64,000 nt of DNA from CAWJMD01 sp963843835 (GCA_963843835.1 CAWJMD010000001.1:558001-622000); one strand, 5' to 3'. Counted from the stretch's first letter, positions 35,182 through 44,288 are shown. Notes: generated by a model not told the origin, from the sequence alone. Made by a program: numbers and translations.

Positions 35182-35859
35182 ATGACGGTGCTGCTGCTTG
35201 CCGAGGAGGTCTTCCTGCTCTCGCACGACGAGGAGTCCGGAAAGGCAGGTGGCACGCTCGCTCTGGACAACGGGTTGGCCGGGGCGCTTCTGCTGGATCT
35301 GGCCGTCGAAGAGCTGGTGGCCGTGGACGGAAAGGCGCTCGCTGCCCGGGATGGCGCCGCCTCGCACCCACTCCTGGCCTCTGCGCACGCGGAGCTCCTC
35401 CGAAGTCACAAGCCACGCACCGCGCAACACGGGGTGAACCGGCTGCCGGCGGCGCTCAAGCCCCTCCGTTCGCAGGTGGGCCGGTCTCTCGCAGAGCGCG
35501 GGGTGCTTGCCGAGCAGCGCCGGAAGGTGCTCGGGCTCTTCCCTGCCACCAGGTGGCCGGAGGTGGACCCAGCCCCCGAACGAGACCTGCGTCACCGGCT
35601 GACCAGTGTCCTCGTCGAGGACGCCCTTCCGGACCCGCACACTGCCTTGCTCGTCTCCCTGCTCAGTGCCCTCGGACTGGTGCGCGGACTCGTCGACGGA
35701 GAACACCGCAAGCACGCCGATTCCCGCGCGAAGCACATCGCCCGGGAGTGCGCGACCGCAACGGCCACCTCCGCCGCGGTCTCGCGCTCGGTCCAGGCTG
35801 TGCAGGCGGCCATCATGGTCGCGGTGATCTTCCCGTCGATCACCGCCGCAGCCAACTGA
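35182..35859 (+). CDS. GPP34 (GOLPH3/Vps74-like) family protein
   Basis: A 225-residue mostly helical protein. The start MTVLLLAEEVFLLSHDEESGKAGG and following LDNGLAGALLLDLA are the hallmarks of the GPP34 family. In eukaryotes these bind PI4P on Golgi membranes; in actinobacteria the role is unknown, although paralogues are common. The C-terminal 25 residues are hydrophobic (VQAAIMVAVIFPSITAAA), which could anchor it to a membrane. ATG 35182 appears leaderless. Confidence 0.85.
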   Translation: MTVLLLAEEVFLLSHDEESGKAGGTLALDNGLAGALLLDLAVEELVAVDGKALAARDGAASHPLLASAHAELLRSHKPRTAQHGVNRLPAALKPLRSQVGRSLAERGVLAEQRRKVLGLFPATRWPEVDPAPERDLRHRLTSVLVEDALPDPHTALLVSLLSALGLVRGLVDGEHRKHADSRAKHIARECATATATSAAVSRSVQAVQAAIMVAVIFPSITAAAN

Positions 35860-36161
35860 CAGGTCCCAGGTCGGTGCACGGCTTGCCACCACCGGCCGAG
35901 CCGGTCGAGGAACACGCCCTGGCTTACGGCGACGGTAGGTCGAGAGCCTGTTCGAGCACGCGGACGCTCCGGCACCTGCGGACGGACATCGCCGCCAGCG
36001 CTTCGGCGGCCATCGACACCAATGGCTCGCGCACTTCCGGCGAGACCTCTTGGCGAGGAGCAGCCGGTCGAGCGCCGACGCAACCGTCGATGCGTTCCCC
36101 CGCCGTGGGTGCGTACGGTGACGTCGTCAGTGTTCACGGCAAGACCGGCGGGAGACGACAC
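35860..36161. other. Gene-free gap between the GPP34 gene and the HPF-like gene
   Basis: I see no supported gene in these 302 bases. Open frames here are short, arginine-rich shadows. The right end carries the ribosome-binding site GGGAG (36150-36154) of the HPF-like gene. Confidence 0.5.
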
Positions 36162-36521
36162 ATGGACGAGCCAGGCGATCACGCAACAGTCGAGGCGAGC
36201 CTGCGACTGGGCAGCGGCCTCGCCGCATCGGAACGGGACAAGGTGCTGGAACGGTTCGCCGCCCTCGACGCACGACTGCGGTCCTACCCCGCCGGAGAGG
36301 TCGAACTCGTACTGAGTGTCAAGGAGCGGGACGGAGCGGATCAGAAGACCACCCTGGAGGGGTGGATCGCCGGCACCGAGAGGGTGGTGGCGACCTCGAG
36401 CAGGACTCCCCTCGACCAAGCGCTGACCGAAGTCCGAGACGACCTGATCCGCCAGCTCTCCGACGCCAAGAACCGCACGGAACCCCGCCAGAGCCGACAG
36501 CGACGGGACACCAGCTCCTAG
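36162..36521 (+). CDS. HPF/RaiA-like ribosome-associated protein
   Basis: A 119-residue protein resembling the N-terminal domain of hibernation-promoting factors: ERDKVLERFAALDARLRSYPAGEVELVLSVKERDG, then TTLEGWIAGTERVVATSSRTPLDQALTEVRDDLIRQLSDAKNR. The long C-terminal dimerisation domain of HPF-long is absent. The usual role is binding the 30S subunit in stress or stationary phase. ATG 36162 is seven bases after GGGAG. Confidence 0.75.
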   Translation: MDEPGDHATVEASLRLGSGLAASERDKVLERFAALDARLRSYPAGEVELVLSVKERDGADQKTTLEGWIAGTERVVATSSRTPLDQALTEVRDDLIRQLSDAKNRTEPRQSRQRRDTSS

Positions 36522-36691
36522 ACCGGTGGTGGTCAAGCGATCCGGGAGCGGGCGAGGGTGTGGGGCCGAGGACGCACCTCGGCAGACCGGCGCCGGGCCG
36601 CGGAGCGGCTGCGGCGGCACGCGCGAGTCGGTGTCGGGCGACAGGGACCCGGACCTGGTCGTGTGTCGGCGGGCTGCGCCATGATCGCTGC

Positions 36692-37126
36692 ATGAGCGTC
36701 CCGCCCAACTTCACCATCGTCACCCTCGGCGTAGGAGACCTCGACCGATCTGCCGCCTTCTACCGTCGGCTCGGCTGGGAGCAACGGGGAGACCCGTCAG
36801 CGGGCATCACCTGGTTCCGCACGGCCGGTACCTGGATCGGCCTGTACGGGTACGCCGATCTGGCCGCGGACGCCGGCCTGCCCGCCGATCCGCCCGCCTC
36901 CTACCGCGGCATCACCCTGGCGCTGAACTTCGGGGACGAGGGAGCGGTCGATGCTGCGCTGGCGCAGGCCGTCGAGGCGGGCGCGAGGGTGGTCAAGCCG
37001 GCCAGCCGTGCCGAGTGGGGCGGCTACTCCGGCTACTTCGCCGACCCGGACGGTCATCTGTGGGAGACGGCGTTCGCCCCTGGCTTCCCCGTCGCCGACG
37101 ATGGCACGATCGACATCCCGGGCTGA
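36692..37126 (+). CDS. VOC-superfamily (glyoxalase/bleomycin-resistance-like) protein
   Basis: A 144-residue protein with two beta-alpha-beta-beta-beta modules: FTIVTLGVGDLDRSAAFYRRLGWEQ and, later, GITLALNFGDEGAVDAALAQAVEAGARVVKPASRAEWGGYSGYFADPDGHLWETAFAPGF. The final E and the DPDGHLWE motif are typical metal-site features, but the substrate is unknown. ATG 36692 is six bases after CATGAT, possibly a leaderless start. Confidence 0.85.
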   Translation: MSVPPNFTIVTLGVGDLDRSAAFYRRLGWEQRGDPSAGITWFRTAGTWIGLYGYADLAADAGLPADPPASYRGITLALNFGDEGAVDAALAQAVEAGARVVKPASRAEWGGYSGYFADPDGHLWETAFAPGFPVADDGTIDIPG

Positions 37127-37172
37127 GCGTCGCTGCGGGAACGTCGGGGCTGGAGAGCACACACAGCCGAGG

Positions 37173-37244
37173 TGCCCCCGAGAGGATTCGAACCTCCGAC
37201 ACACGGTTTAGGAAACCGATGCTCTTCCCCTGAGCTACGAGGGC
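37173..37244 (-). tRNA. tRNA-Arg (anticodon CCU)
   Basis: The minus strand folds into a complete cloverleaf: acceptor stem GCCCTCG/CGGGGGC with one G-U pair, D arm GCTC...GAGC, anticodon loop TTCCTAA (CCT at the centre), and T arm GGAGG-TTCGAAT-CCTCT. The first anticodon-stem pair is a mismatch. CCA is not encoded. CCU reads AGG, a rare arginine codon in such GC-rich genomes. Confidence 0.92.
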
Positions 37245-37425
37245 GTGCGGGGCACAACGAGGGTACCGTCCGCCCCCCGTGGCCCGTGCAGGGTGGCAGC
37301 CGCGACGAGCGCCTCCGGTGTCCCGTCTCCGCCGAGCCGGTGACGGTCAGCGACCGCGCGTCCTCGAGCCCGTGCCGCTCCCGTCGAGGGTTGACCCCCG
37401 GGAGCGGACCTCTCATGCTCGGGTC

Positions 37426-38277
37426 GTGGCGGAAGGCCCGGCGAAGAACCTGTCAGCTCCTGACGAGGTGCTGGAGTTCCCTGGCGTCACCGCCCAGCTG
37501 GTCGAGCTGGGCGATGTCACCGTCGGGCGGATCACCACCCAGCCGGGATGGCGGTGGTCGACGCACGTCCGGCCGATCGTCGGTGGTGACCGGTGCCAGG
37601 CCCGACACATCGGGCTGGTCCTCGCCGGACGTCTCGGCATCCTGCACCGTGACGGGTCACACTCCGAGTTCGGCCCCGACGACGTCTTCGACATCGAGCC
37701 CGGGCACGACGGGTGGACCGTCGGTGACGAGCCGAGCGTGCAGATCGAGTGGGCCGGGCTCCGTGTGTTCGCAGGCTTCCTCACCGGTTTCCACAGCAGG
37801 GTCCTCGCCACTCTGCTGTTCACGGACCTGGTCGACTCGACGGCGACCGCGGCACGGCTGGGTGACGCCCGGTGGCGGGCCCTGTTGTCGGCCCACTTCG
37901 AGGAGGTGCGGCGCCTGCTCGAGCGGTTCGGTGGGCGGGAGGTCAAGACCACGGGCGACGGGGTCCTCGCCACCTTCGAGAGCCCGGTGCGGGCTGTCGC
38001 CTGCGCGGAGGCGATCCGAGCCGCGGCGCCCCGGCTCGGCCTCCACGTGCGTGCGGGGATCCACGTGGGCGAGGTCGAGCTCGTCGGCACCGACGTGCGT
38101 GGTCTCGCCGTCCACCAGGCGGCCCGGATCATGGCGGCAGCCGGGCCGGACGAGATCCTCGTGTCCGACCTGACGCGCGCGCTCGCCACCGGTCTGGCGT
38201 TCGAGGACCGCGACCCGCAGCTCCTCAAGGGGCTCGACGGCGAGTGGCGGCTCGCTGCGTACGTCGGGACGACGTGA
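37426..38277 (+). CDS. Cupin - class III adenylate/guanylate cyclase fusion protein
   Basis: A 283-residue protein in two parts. Residues 20-120 resemble a cupin barrel (GRITTQPGWRWSTHVRPIVGGDRCQARHIGLVLAGRLGILHRDG...DVFDIEPGHDGWTVGDEP). Residues 125-280 form a class III cyclase domain (LATLLFTDLVDSTATAARLGDARWRALLSAHFEEVRRLLERFGGREVKTTGDGVLATFESPVRAV). The two metal aspartates are in TDLVDS and TGDG. It probably makes a cyclic nucleotide in response to a small ligand bound by the cupin. GTG 37426 is the most plausible start. Its stop overlaps the next gene. Confidence 0.82.
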   Translation: MAEGPAKNLSAPDEVLEFPGVTAQLVELGDVTVGRITTQPGWRWSTHVRPIVGGDRCQARHIGLVLAGRLGILHRDGSHSEFGPDDVFDIEPGHDGWTVGDEPSVQIEWAGLRVFAGFLTGFHSRVLATLLFTDLVDSTATAARLGDARWRALLSAHFEEVRRLLERFGGREVKTTGDGVLATFESPVRAVACAEAIRAAAPRLGLHVRAGIHVGEVELVGTDVRGLAVHQAARIMAAAGPDEILVSDLTRALATGLAFEDRDPQLLKGLDGEWRLAAYVGTT

Positions 38278-39221
38278 CACGCGCCGTCGTCGCCACGGCC
38301 TTCGGCGGGCCCGAGGTCCTGTCCCTGGTCGAGCTCCCGACGCCCGAGCCGGGCCCTGGCGAGATCGTCGTCGACGTGCGGGCGGCGGGGGTCAACCCGG
38401 CCGACATCAAGTCGTACAACGGGGTGTTCGGCACCGATCCGACGACGCTGCCCAAGCGGCTGGGGTCGGAGGTGAGTGGCGTCGTCGCGGCGGTGGGCGA
38501 CGGTGCGGAGGGCCCCGAGGGGCCCCTGGCGCTCGGGGATGCGGTGATCGTCCACCCGGTCAGGGGCGGGTACGCCGACCAGGTCGTCGCGCGGGCGAAG
38601 GACGCCTACGCCAAGCCCGGCGAGCTGACGTTCGAGCAGGCCGCCGGGCTGATGCTGACCGGCACCACCGCGGTGCACCTGGTGGTCGCCACCGGGGTCG
38701 GTGACGGGGACACCGTCCTCGTGCACGGGGCGTCGGGCGGGGTCGGGTCGATCGTCGTCCAGCTCGCGGTCGGCCGTGGTGCACGGGTGATCGGCACGGC
38801 GGGCCGGTCGGGTCACCAGGCGCTGCGTGTGCTCGGGGCAGAGCCCGTGCCGTACGGCGACGGACTGGCCGACCGCGTGCGGGCGCTGGCTCCGGACGGC
38901 GTCGACGTCGCGCTCGACACCGCCGGCACCGACGAGGCCGTTGACGTCTCGGTCGAGCTGGTCAGCGACCGGAGCCGGATCGCCACGATCGCCGCCTTCG
39001 ACCGTGCGCCGGGCCTGGGCATCCAGCTGCTGGGGAACGGGCCGGGGGCCGACCCTGGCACGACGCTGCGTGAGGTGGCCCGAGGTGATCTCGTCCACCT
39101 CGTCCGGGAGGGACGGCTGAGGGTGGACGTGGCCGCGACCTTCCCGCTCGCGGAGGCTGCGGCGGCGCACGCGCTCGTCGTGGCCGGCCTCGCCGGCGGC
39201 AAGGTCGTGCTGGTGCCCTAG
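38274..39221 (+). CDS. Quinone oxidoreductase-like medium-chain reductase
   Basis: A 315-residue protein of the zinc-free quinone oxidoreductase group: AVVATAFGGPEVLSLVELPTPEPGPGEIVV at the start, AAGVNPADIKSYNG, and the NADPH-binding VLVHGASGGVGSIVVQLAVGRGARVIGTAG. The zinc ligands of alcohol dehydrogenases are missing. GTG 38274 overlaps the cyclase stop (GTGA), so the two are co-translated, but how they relate is unknown. Confidence 0.88.
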   Translation: MTRAVVATAFGGPEVLSLVELPTPEPGPGEIVVDVRAAGVNPADIKSYNGVFGTDPTTLPKRLGSEVSGVVAAVGDGAEGPEGPLALGDAVIVHPVRGGYADQVVARAKDAYAKPGELTFEQAAGLMLTGTTAVHLVVATGVGDGDTVLVHGASGGVGSIVVQLAVGRGARVIGTAGRSGHQALRVLGAEPVPYGDGLADRVRALAPDGVDVALDTAGTDEAVDVSVELVSDRSRIATIAAFDRAPGLGIQLLGNGPGADPGTTLREVARGDLVHLVREGRLRVDVAATFPLAEAAAAHALVVAGLAGGKVVLVP

Positions 39222-39303
39222 GGGTTTCGTCTCGCGGTCACCGATGAGTTCCGATGGTGCGAGCAGTCGGAAACACGACCGACGAACACCAGTAGGAGAC
39301 GCT

Positions 39304-40746
39304 GTGAGAACTCACGACCGCCGCCGCTGGCTGGCCCTGTACGTGATCTGCCTCGGCGACCTGATGATCGTCCTCGACTCGAGCATCGTGAACGTCGCCC
39401 TGCCCTCCATCCGCGCGGACCTCGGGTTCTCCCCGACGGCGCTGGCCTGGGTGGTCAACGCCTACCTGCTGACGTTCGGCGGCTTCCTGCTACTGAGCGG
39501 GCGCCTCGGCGACCTGTTCGGCAACCGCCGCGTGCTGCTGCTCGGCGTCGCCGCGTTCACCGTCGCGTCCCTGGCCTGCGGCCTGGCCCCGACCGCCGCG
39601 TGGCTGGTCGCCGGCCGGGCCGTCCAGGGGCTCGCAGGTGCCGTGGTCTCCGCGGTGGCCCTGGCGCTGATCATGGGGCTCTTCGGTGAGCCGGCGGATC
39701 GCGCGAAGGCGATGGGGGTCTTCGGGTTCGTCATGTCCGGTGGAGGCGCTCTCGGCGTCCTCCTCGGCGGCGTCCTCACGGGTGCGCTGTCCTGGCACTG
39801 GGTCTTCCTCGTCAACCTGCCGGTCGGGATCGCAGTGATCGCGCTCTGCCTGAAGGTATTGCCGGCGGACCTCGCGCCGACCGGCGACCGTCGACTGGAC
39901 ACCCTGGGTGCCGTGACGGTCACCACCTCGATGATGATCGCCGTCTACGCGATCGTCGGAGGCAACGAGGCCGGGTGGACCTCGGCCCGCACCCTGGGGC
40001 TCCTGGCGCTGTCGGTGGCGTTGCTGGGTGCCTTCGTCGCGGTGGAGGCGCGGGTCGCTCAGCCGCTCGTCCCCCTCGGCCTCCTCCGGCTGCGGAACCT
40101 GACGATCGCCAACGCGGTCGGCGTGCTGTGGGCCGCTGCCATGTTCGCGTGGTTCTTCTTCACGGCGCTCTACCTGCAGCAGGTGCTCGGGTACTCGCCC
40201 CTGCGGGTCGGCCTCGCCTTCCTGCCGACGAGCGTCGTGATGGCCTTCTGCTCGTTGAGGCTCTCCGACCGGCTGGTGATGCGCTTCGGCGTGCGCCCGC
40301 CGCTGGTGGTCGGTCTCGCGTGCGCCTCGGCGAGCCTGCTGCTCCTGGCGAGGGCGCCGGTGCACGGCGGTTTCGTCGCCGACCTGCTGCCGAGCATGCT
40401 GCTGCTCGGCGTGGGAGCGGGCATCGCCTTCAACCCCGTTCTGCTGGCTGCGATGGGCGACGTCGCGCCCCGCCAGTCGGGGCTCGCGTCGGGGCTCGTC
40501 AACACCTCGTTCATGATGGGCGGCGCCCTGGGTCTGGCCCTCTTCGCCAGCGTGGCGGCCTGGCGGACCGGCGGTCTCATCGCCCAGGGCGAGTCCTCCG
40601 TCGACGCGCTCCATGGTGGCTACCAGGTCGCCTTCCTCGCGGGCGCGCTGTTCGCGACCCTGGCGGCGCTCGGGGGACTGGCGCTACGGCCGGCGCGGAC
40701 GGCGGCGCCGGTCGAGGCGGAGGTGCCTGCCGGGCAGTGCACCTGA
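39304..40746 (+). CDS. MFS transporter, DHA2 (14-TMS) drug exporter family
   Basis: A 480-residue membrane protein with about 14 hydrophobic segments. The motifs DSSIVNVALPSI, WVVNAYLL, GRLGDLFGNRRVLLLG and GGALGVLLGGVLTGALSWHWVFLVNLPVG are signatures of the EmrB/QacA group of proton-coupled exporters. The start is GTG 39304, six bases after AGGAG, rather than ATG 39244, which would give an untypical extension. It is convergent with the isoaspartyl methyltransferase-like gene with two bases between them. Confidence 0.92.
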   Translation: MRTHDRRRWLALYVICLGDLMIVLDSSIVNVALPSIRADLGFSPTALAWVVNAYLLTFGGFLLLSGRLGDLFGNRRVLLLGVAAFTVASLACGLAPTAAWLVAGRAVQGLAGAVVSAVALALIMGLFGEPADRAKAMGVFGFVMSGGGALGVLLGGVLTGALSWHWVFLVNLPVGIAVIALCLKVLPADLAPTGDRRLDTLGAVTVTTSMMIAVYAIVGGNEAGWTSARTLGLLALSVALLGAFVAVEARVAQPLVPLGLLRLRNLTIANAVGVLWAAAMFAWFFFTALYLQQVLGYSPLRVGLAFLPTSVVMAFCSLRLSDRLVMRFGVRPPLVVGLACASASLLLLARAPVHGGFVADLLPSMLLLGVGAGIAFNPVLLAAMGDVAPRQSGLASGLVNTSFMMGGALGLALFASVAAWRTGGLIAQGESSVDALHGGYQVAFLAGALFATLAALGGLALRPARTAAPVEAEVPAGQCT

Positions 40747-40748
40747 CG

Positions 40749-41372
40749 TCACGTGGTGTCGTCGCGTCGGTCCCGACCAAGCAGGGGCACGAACCGGTAG
40801 TGACCCCGTCTCTCGATCAGGGGCTCGCCGTCCGCGCCTCGGCGCACCCGCAGCATCCGTCCGGCGACGGGGATCACCATCACCCCGTCCGGCTCGATCT
40901 GGTCGACCAGCGCGGAGGGCAGCGAACGCGGTTCGGCCGACACGAGCACGCGGTCGTACGGGGCGTCGTCGGGCCACCCGAGCACGCCCCCGACGGCCTG
41001 CTCCACCCGGGCCCACGGCATGCCGCACGCGGCGACGTTCGCCGCGCCCCAGGAGGTCAGCTCCGGAACGAGCTCGACCCCGACCACGCTGCCGGTCGGG
41101 CCGACGAGGTGTCCCAGGAGCGCGGTGGTCCAGCCGGAGCCGGAGCCGACGTCGAGGACCCGGTGCCCGGGGTGCACGTCCAGCAGCACGAGCATGTCGC
41201 GTACCGTGCGAGGCTGGGAGCTGGTCTGGCCGGCCCCGATCGCCAGCGCCGCATCCACGTGGGCGCGGGCGACCTGCGACTCCGGCAGGAAGCGCTCGCG
41301 GGGGACGAGCCGCATCGCCGCGTCGACGGCCTTCTCCTCGCGTCCACGCACGCGACCAGTGTCCTCCGTCAC
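40749..41372 (-). CDS. pcm: Protein-L-isoaspartate O-methyltransferase-like protein
   Basis: A 207-residue SAM methyltransferase: ALAIGAGQTSSQPRTVRDMLVLL, then the SAM motif VLDVGSGSGWTTALLGHLVGPTGSVVGVEL and VSAEPRSLPSALVDQIEPDGVMVIPVAG. True PCMT repairs isoaspartyl residues in aged proteins; this is a divergent actinobacterial form. GTG 41372 overlaps the stop of the TerD-FtsK-like gene, so it is co-translated with the Ter proteins, an unusual partnership. Confidence 0.85.
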   Translation of the reverse strand: MTEDTGRVRGREEKAVDAAMRLVPRERFLPESQVARAHVDAALAIGAGQTSSQPRTVRDMLVLLDVHPGHRVLDVGSGSGWTTALLGHLVGPTGSVVGVELVPELTSWGAANVAACGMPWARVEQAVGGVLGWPDDAPYDRVLVSAEPRSLPSALVDQIEPDGVMVIPVAGRMLRVRRGADGEPLIERRGHYRFVPLLGRDRRDDTT

Positions 41373-42949
41373 CCCGCCCGTTCGAGGACCACGTCGACGA
41401 CGTGGGAGTCGTCCGGCCCGAGGTCGGGGGTGAAGTTCCAGACGGTCCCCGTCCACCCGTCGGCGATGTGGTCATCGGGGACGACAGGCAGGCGGGCCGA
41501 CTCGCGGAAGATGGCCGGAACGAGCGGCCCGCCCCCCGCCACCGGGCTCATCTCACCGGTGAGGAGCAGCTGCACGCCTGCGTTGCGTCCCTCGTCGACC
41601 AGGTGACGCACCATGCCGACGGCGGCGTCGTCGAAGGCGGTGGAGAAGTCGTCCAGGACCAGGAGCCGGTCCGCCGTGTCACCGGCCAGGACGTCGAGAG
41701 CGCCTCCACCGCGGGCCATCTGGACCAGGTCGACCCGGCGCACGACATCGTCCAGGAGCTCCCTCATCGCCGTCAGCGTGGTCGCCGCCGGTGAGGGCAT
41801 CACGCGGCTGCCGGGACGGGCGAGCGGCGCCAGCGCCGAGGCCAGGCCACCCCCCAGGTCGACGACGTAGACGCGCAGGTCGCCGGGCGGGTAGGCGGCC
41901 AGCATCCGGGCCACGAGGGACCGCACCATGCGCTGGGCGTGACCGCCGGGGTCGCTGGACGTGTCGACCCACACCGGGCGCGAGAACGGGACGCCGAGCA
42001 GCATCGGGAGCGCAACAGCGGGGGCCTCGTCCACGTGCAGCTCGCCGACGCGCACCGCCAGGCCGTGCTCCGAGGCCGCGCGCCAGCCCTGCCAGGCGAG
42101 CGAGTCCCAGGGCGCCATCGACGCCGGCAGGCCCGCCGTGTACATGGCGAGCTCTTCCTGCAGCTGTGCCATGTCGCGCTGGTGGTTGGCCTGCGCCGCC
42201 CGCACGAGCCGGTCGTACTCGACCTGGGCCGCGACGGCGGCCGCCTGGCCGGCTGACCCTGCCCGGGTCGCCGGGTCCGCAACGGACTGCTCGAGCGCCC
42301 CGGCGCGCTTGCGGTCCGCGTAGTCGACGCTCGAACGGAGGCTCGCGGTCGACCGGGCCGCGTCCTCGAAGATGCTCGCCGCCTGCCGGATCAGCCGCTC
42401 CTGGTCGGTGATGCCCGGCGGAGGCTTGGCGGACGGCGCGGTGGGCTGGTCCACCTCGACCCCGTGGGCGGTGACGGCTTCCCTGAGGCCGCCGGTGTAG
42501 CCCTGCCCGACGGCCCGCACCCGCCAGGCGCCATCCCGTCGGTACACCTCGACGGCGATCACTGCCCGCTCGTCCGTCAGGCCCCTGAGATCGAAACGCG
42601 CGACCTCGGCGCCCTCCGGCTCGGTCAGGACGACGGTCATCGGTTCGTGCCGGCCCAGCGGCGGGGAGCCCGGGTCCACGCTGACCAGGCAGAGCACGGC
42701 GTGCGCGGTGACGGTCCCCAGGTCGATGCGCAGCCGGTGTCCCGGTGCGCTGTCGAGGGTGACGCCGCCCGCGGCGGGCTGGTTGTAGAACACGAAGCCG
42801 TCGGACGACGACACCCGCTGGTCGGCGCCTACGAGCAGGGCCGAGACATCGCACTCCGGATGCCCTGTGGCGCAGAGGATCTCGACGACCAGACCAGGGT
42901 GCGACCACGGGGCGTTCTGACCCTTGACGAGGGTCACGACCGGGTTCAC
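41369..42949 (-). CDS. TerD domain fused to an FtsK-like ATPase domain lacking Walker A
   Basis: A 526-residue protein. Residues 1-165 form a TerD domain (VTLVKGQNAPW..., DVSALLVGADQRVSSSDGFVFYNQP...VAVEVYRRDGAWRVRAVGQGYTGGL). Then comes an alanine-rich coiled linker (about 185-290) and a domain (about 320-500) with the layout of FtsK/EccC-type ATPases (DLRVYVVDLGGGLASALAPLARPGSRV..., LLVLDDFSTAF). The position of the Walker A loop (VWVDTSSDPGGHAQRMVRSL) has no GKS/T, so it is unlikely to hydrolyse ATP. GTG 42949 overlaps the upstream terD stop. Confidence 0.8.
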   Translation of the reverse strand: MNPVVTLVKGQNAPWSHPGLVVEILCATGHPECDVSALLVGADQRVSSSDGFVFYNQPAAGGVTLDSAPGHRLRIDLGTVTAHAVLCLVSVDPGSPPLGRHEPMTVVLTEPEGAEVARFDLRGLTDERAVIAVEVYRRDGAWRVRAVGQGYTGGLREAVTAHGVEVDQPTAPSAKPPPGITDQERLIRQAASIFEDAARSTASLRSSVDYADRKRAGALEQSVADPATRAGSAGQAAAVAAQVEYDRLVRAAQANHQRDMAQLQEELAMYTAGLPASMAPWDSLAWQGWRAASEHGLAVRVGELHVDEAPAVALPMLLGVPFSRPVWVDTSSDPGGHAQRMVRSLVARMLAAYPPGDLRVYVVDLGGGLASALAPLARPGSRVMPSPAATTLTAMRELLDDVVRRVDLVQMARGGGALDVLAGDTADRLLVLDDFSTAFDDAAVGMVRHLVDEGRNAGVQLLLTGEMSPVAGGGPLVPAIFRESARLPVVPDDHIADGWTGTVWNFTPDLGPDDSHVVDVVLERAG

Positions 42950-44226
42950 TCCACGAACCGTGCCATGGCAGGGATCGTCTCGCTCGGTGTGCGGGCCTGC
43001 ATCCCCTCGCCGATGGCCTGCAGCTTCCAGGACGAGCCCTCCCGGTAGACCTTGGCCATCAGCATGCCGGTGAAGGGCATGCCGCCGGCCAGCGTGTACC
43101 GGGCGAGCTCGGCGCCCGTCGTGTGGTCCACGAGCCGGCAGAACGCGTTCTGCACCTGCTCGAACGTCTGGCCCTCGTAGGACGTGACCACGAACATCAG
43201 GCTGGTGACGTGCACGGGCACGCGAGTGAGGTCGACCATGATCGTCTCGTCGTCCCCCTCGCCCTCACCGGTGCGGTTGTCGCCGGTGTGCTGCACCGAG
43301 CCGTCCTTGGTGCGGAGCTGGTTGTAGAACGCCAGGTCCACCGGGTCCTTGCCCGCGTACAGGAGCGCCGACGCGTCGAGGTCGATCTCGACCTCGCGGC
43401 TGCCGAACATGCTCCGCTTCTTGAGCGGGTCCCAGCCCAGGCCCATCCGGATCATGGTCAGGGCCACGCCGCCGTCCTTGGTCAGCGTGACCTTCTGGCC
43501 CTTGGACAGGCTGACGGGGCGCGCCTTCGTCAGCTGCACCTCGCCATGGGCGACCGGTGCTTGCGCGGCGGGCTGGCCGAACTGCGGGGCGGACGGCGGT
43601 TGCGCGCGGGTGGCCGACGCCGCCTGGGGAGGCGTCGAGGGGGTTGGCGCCGCGGGCATGGGCATGGGCACGGCCTGCGCGGGGGCCGCCGGCGCCGGGG
43701 TCACCGCAGCCGGGGCGTCGTCCACCGAGACACCGTGGTCGGTGATCAGGTCGGCCAGACCGCCCGCATAGCCCTGGCCGACGGCCCGCACCTTCCAGGC
43801 GCCGGCCCGGCGGTACAGCTCGAGGGCCACGACGATGCTCTCGGTGCTCAGGTCGGTCATCGTGAAGTCGACCACCGGGGCACCCGACGCGTCGGTCACC
43901 CGGGCCACCGGCTGACCGACGCGGCCGAACGTCGACGTGGTGTCGTCCAGCGACGTCACGAGACGGACGGCGTGGACGTCCGCGGGCACCGAACCCAGGT
44001 CGACGAGGACCCGCCACGGCTGACCCGCCGAGGGGCGCTCGCACCGGACACCCGGTCCAGTGGGCTGGTTGTAGAAGACGAAGTCCGCGTCGGAGCGCAC
44101 CTTCCCGCTCTCGGTGACCAGGAGCGCGGAGACGTCCGCCGGAGCCGCCACGTCGACCGTCAGGACCAGGCTCGTCGCCGTCAGCGGAGCGTTACCGCCC
44201 TTGGTGAGGGTCGTGGATGCGGTCAT
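42946..44226 (-). CDS. Tandem TerD-domain protein (tellurite/stress-resistance family)
   Basis: A 426-residue protein with two TerD domains, residues 1-165 (MTASTTLTKGGNAPL...DADFVFYNQPTGPGV...YRRAGAWKVRAVGQGYAGGL) and about 235-426 (LTKARPVSLSKGQKVTLTKDGG...DPVDLAFYNQLRTKDGSVQHTGDNRTGEGEGDDETIMVDL...YREGSSWKLQAIGEGM). A Pro/Ala-rich linker with QFGQP-like repeats separates them. TerD domains bind calcium through the acidic DNRTGEG..DDE loop, seen in the second domain only. ATG 44226 follows GGGAGG nine bases upstream. It heads an operon with the TerD-FtsK-like and pcm genes. Confidence 0.9.
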   Translation of the reverse strand: MTASTTLTKGGNAPLTATSLVLTVDVAAPADVSALLVTESGKVRSDADFVFYNQPTGPGVRCERPSAGQPWRVLVDLGSVPADVHAVRLVTSLDDTTSTFGRVGQPVARVTDASGAPVVDFTMTDLSTESIVVALELYRRAGAWKVRAVGQGYAGGLADLITDHGVSVDDAPAAVTPAPAAPAQAVPMPMPAAPTPSTPPQAASATRAQPPSAPQFGQPAAQAPVAHGEVQLTKARPVSLSKGQKVTLTKDGGVALTMIRMGLGWDPLKKRSMFGSREVEIDLDASALLYAGKDPVDLAFYNQLRTKDGSVQHTGDNRTGEGEGDDETIMVDLTRVPVHVTSLMFVVTSYEGQTFEQVQNAFCRLVDHTTGAELARYTLAGGMPFTGMLMAKVYREGSSWKLQAIGEGMQARTPSETIPAMARFVE

Positions 44227-44288
44227 GCGAGAGGTCCTCCCGGAGTGCGGCGGGGTCGTCGCCCGGATGGTGGGCGTGGGACGTCGGG

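Noticed and set aside
36022..36315. A 97-codon frame in front of the HPF-like gene
   Set aside because: It overlaps the HPF-like gene out of frame and has no family resemblance.
37173..37244. The tRNA as an integration site
   Set aside because: No integrase gene and no duplicated tRNA 3' end are visible in the flanks.
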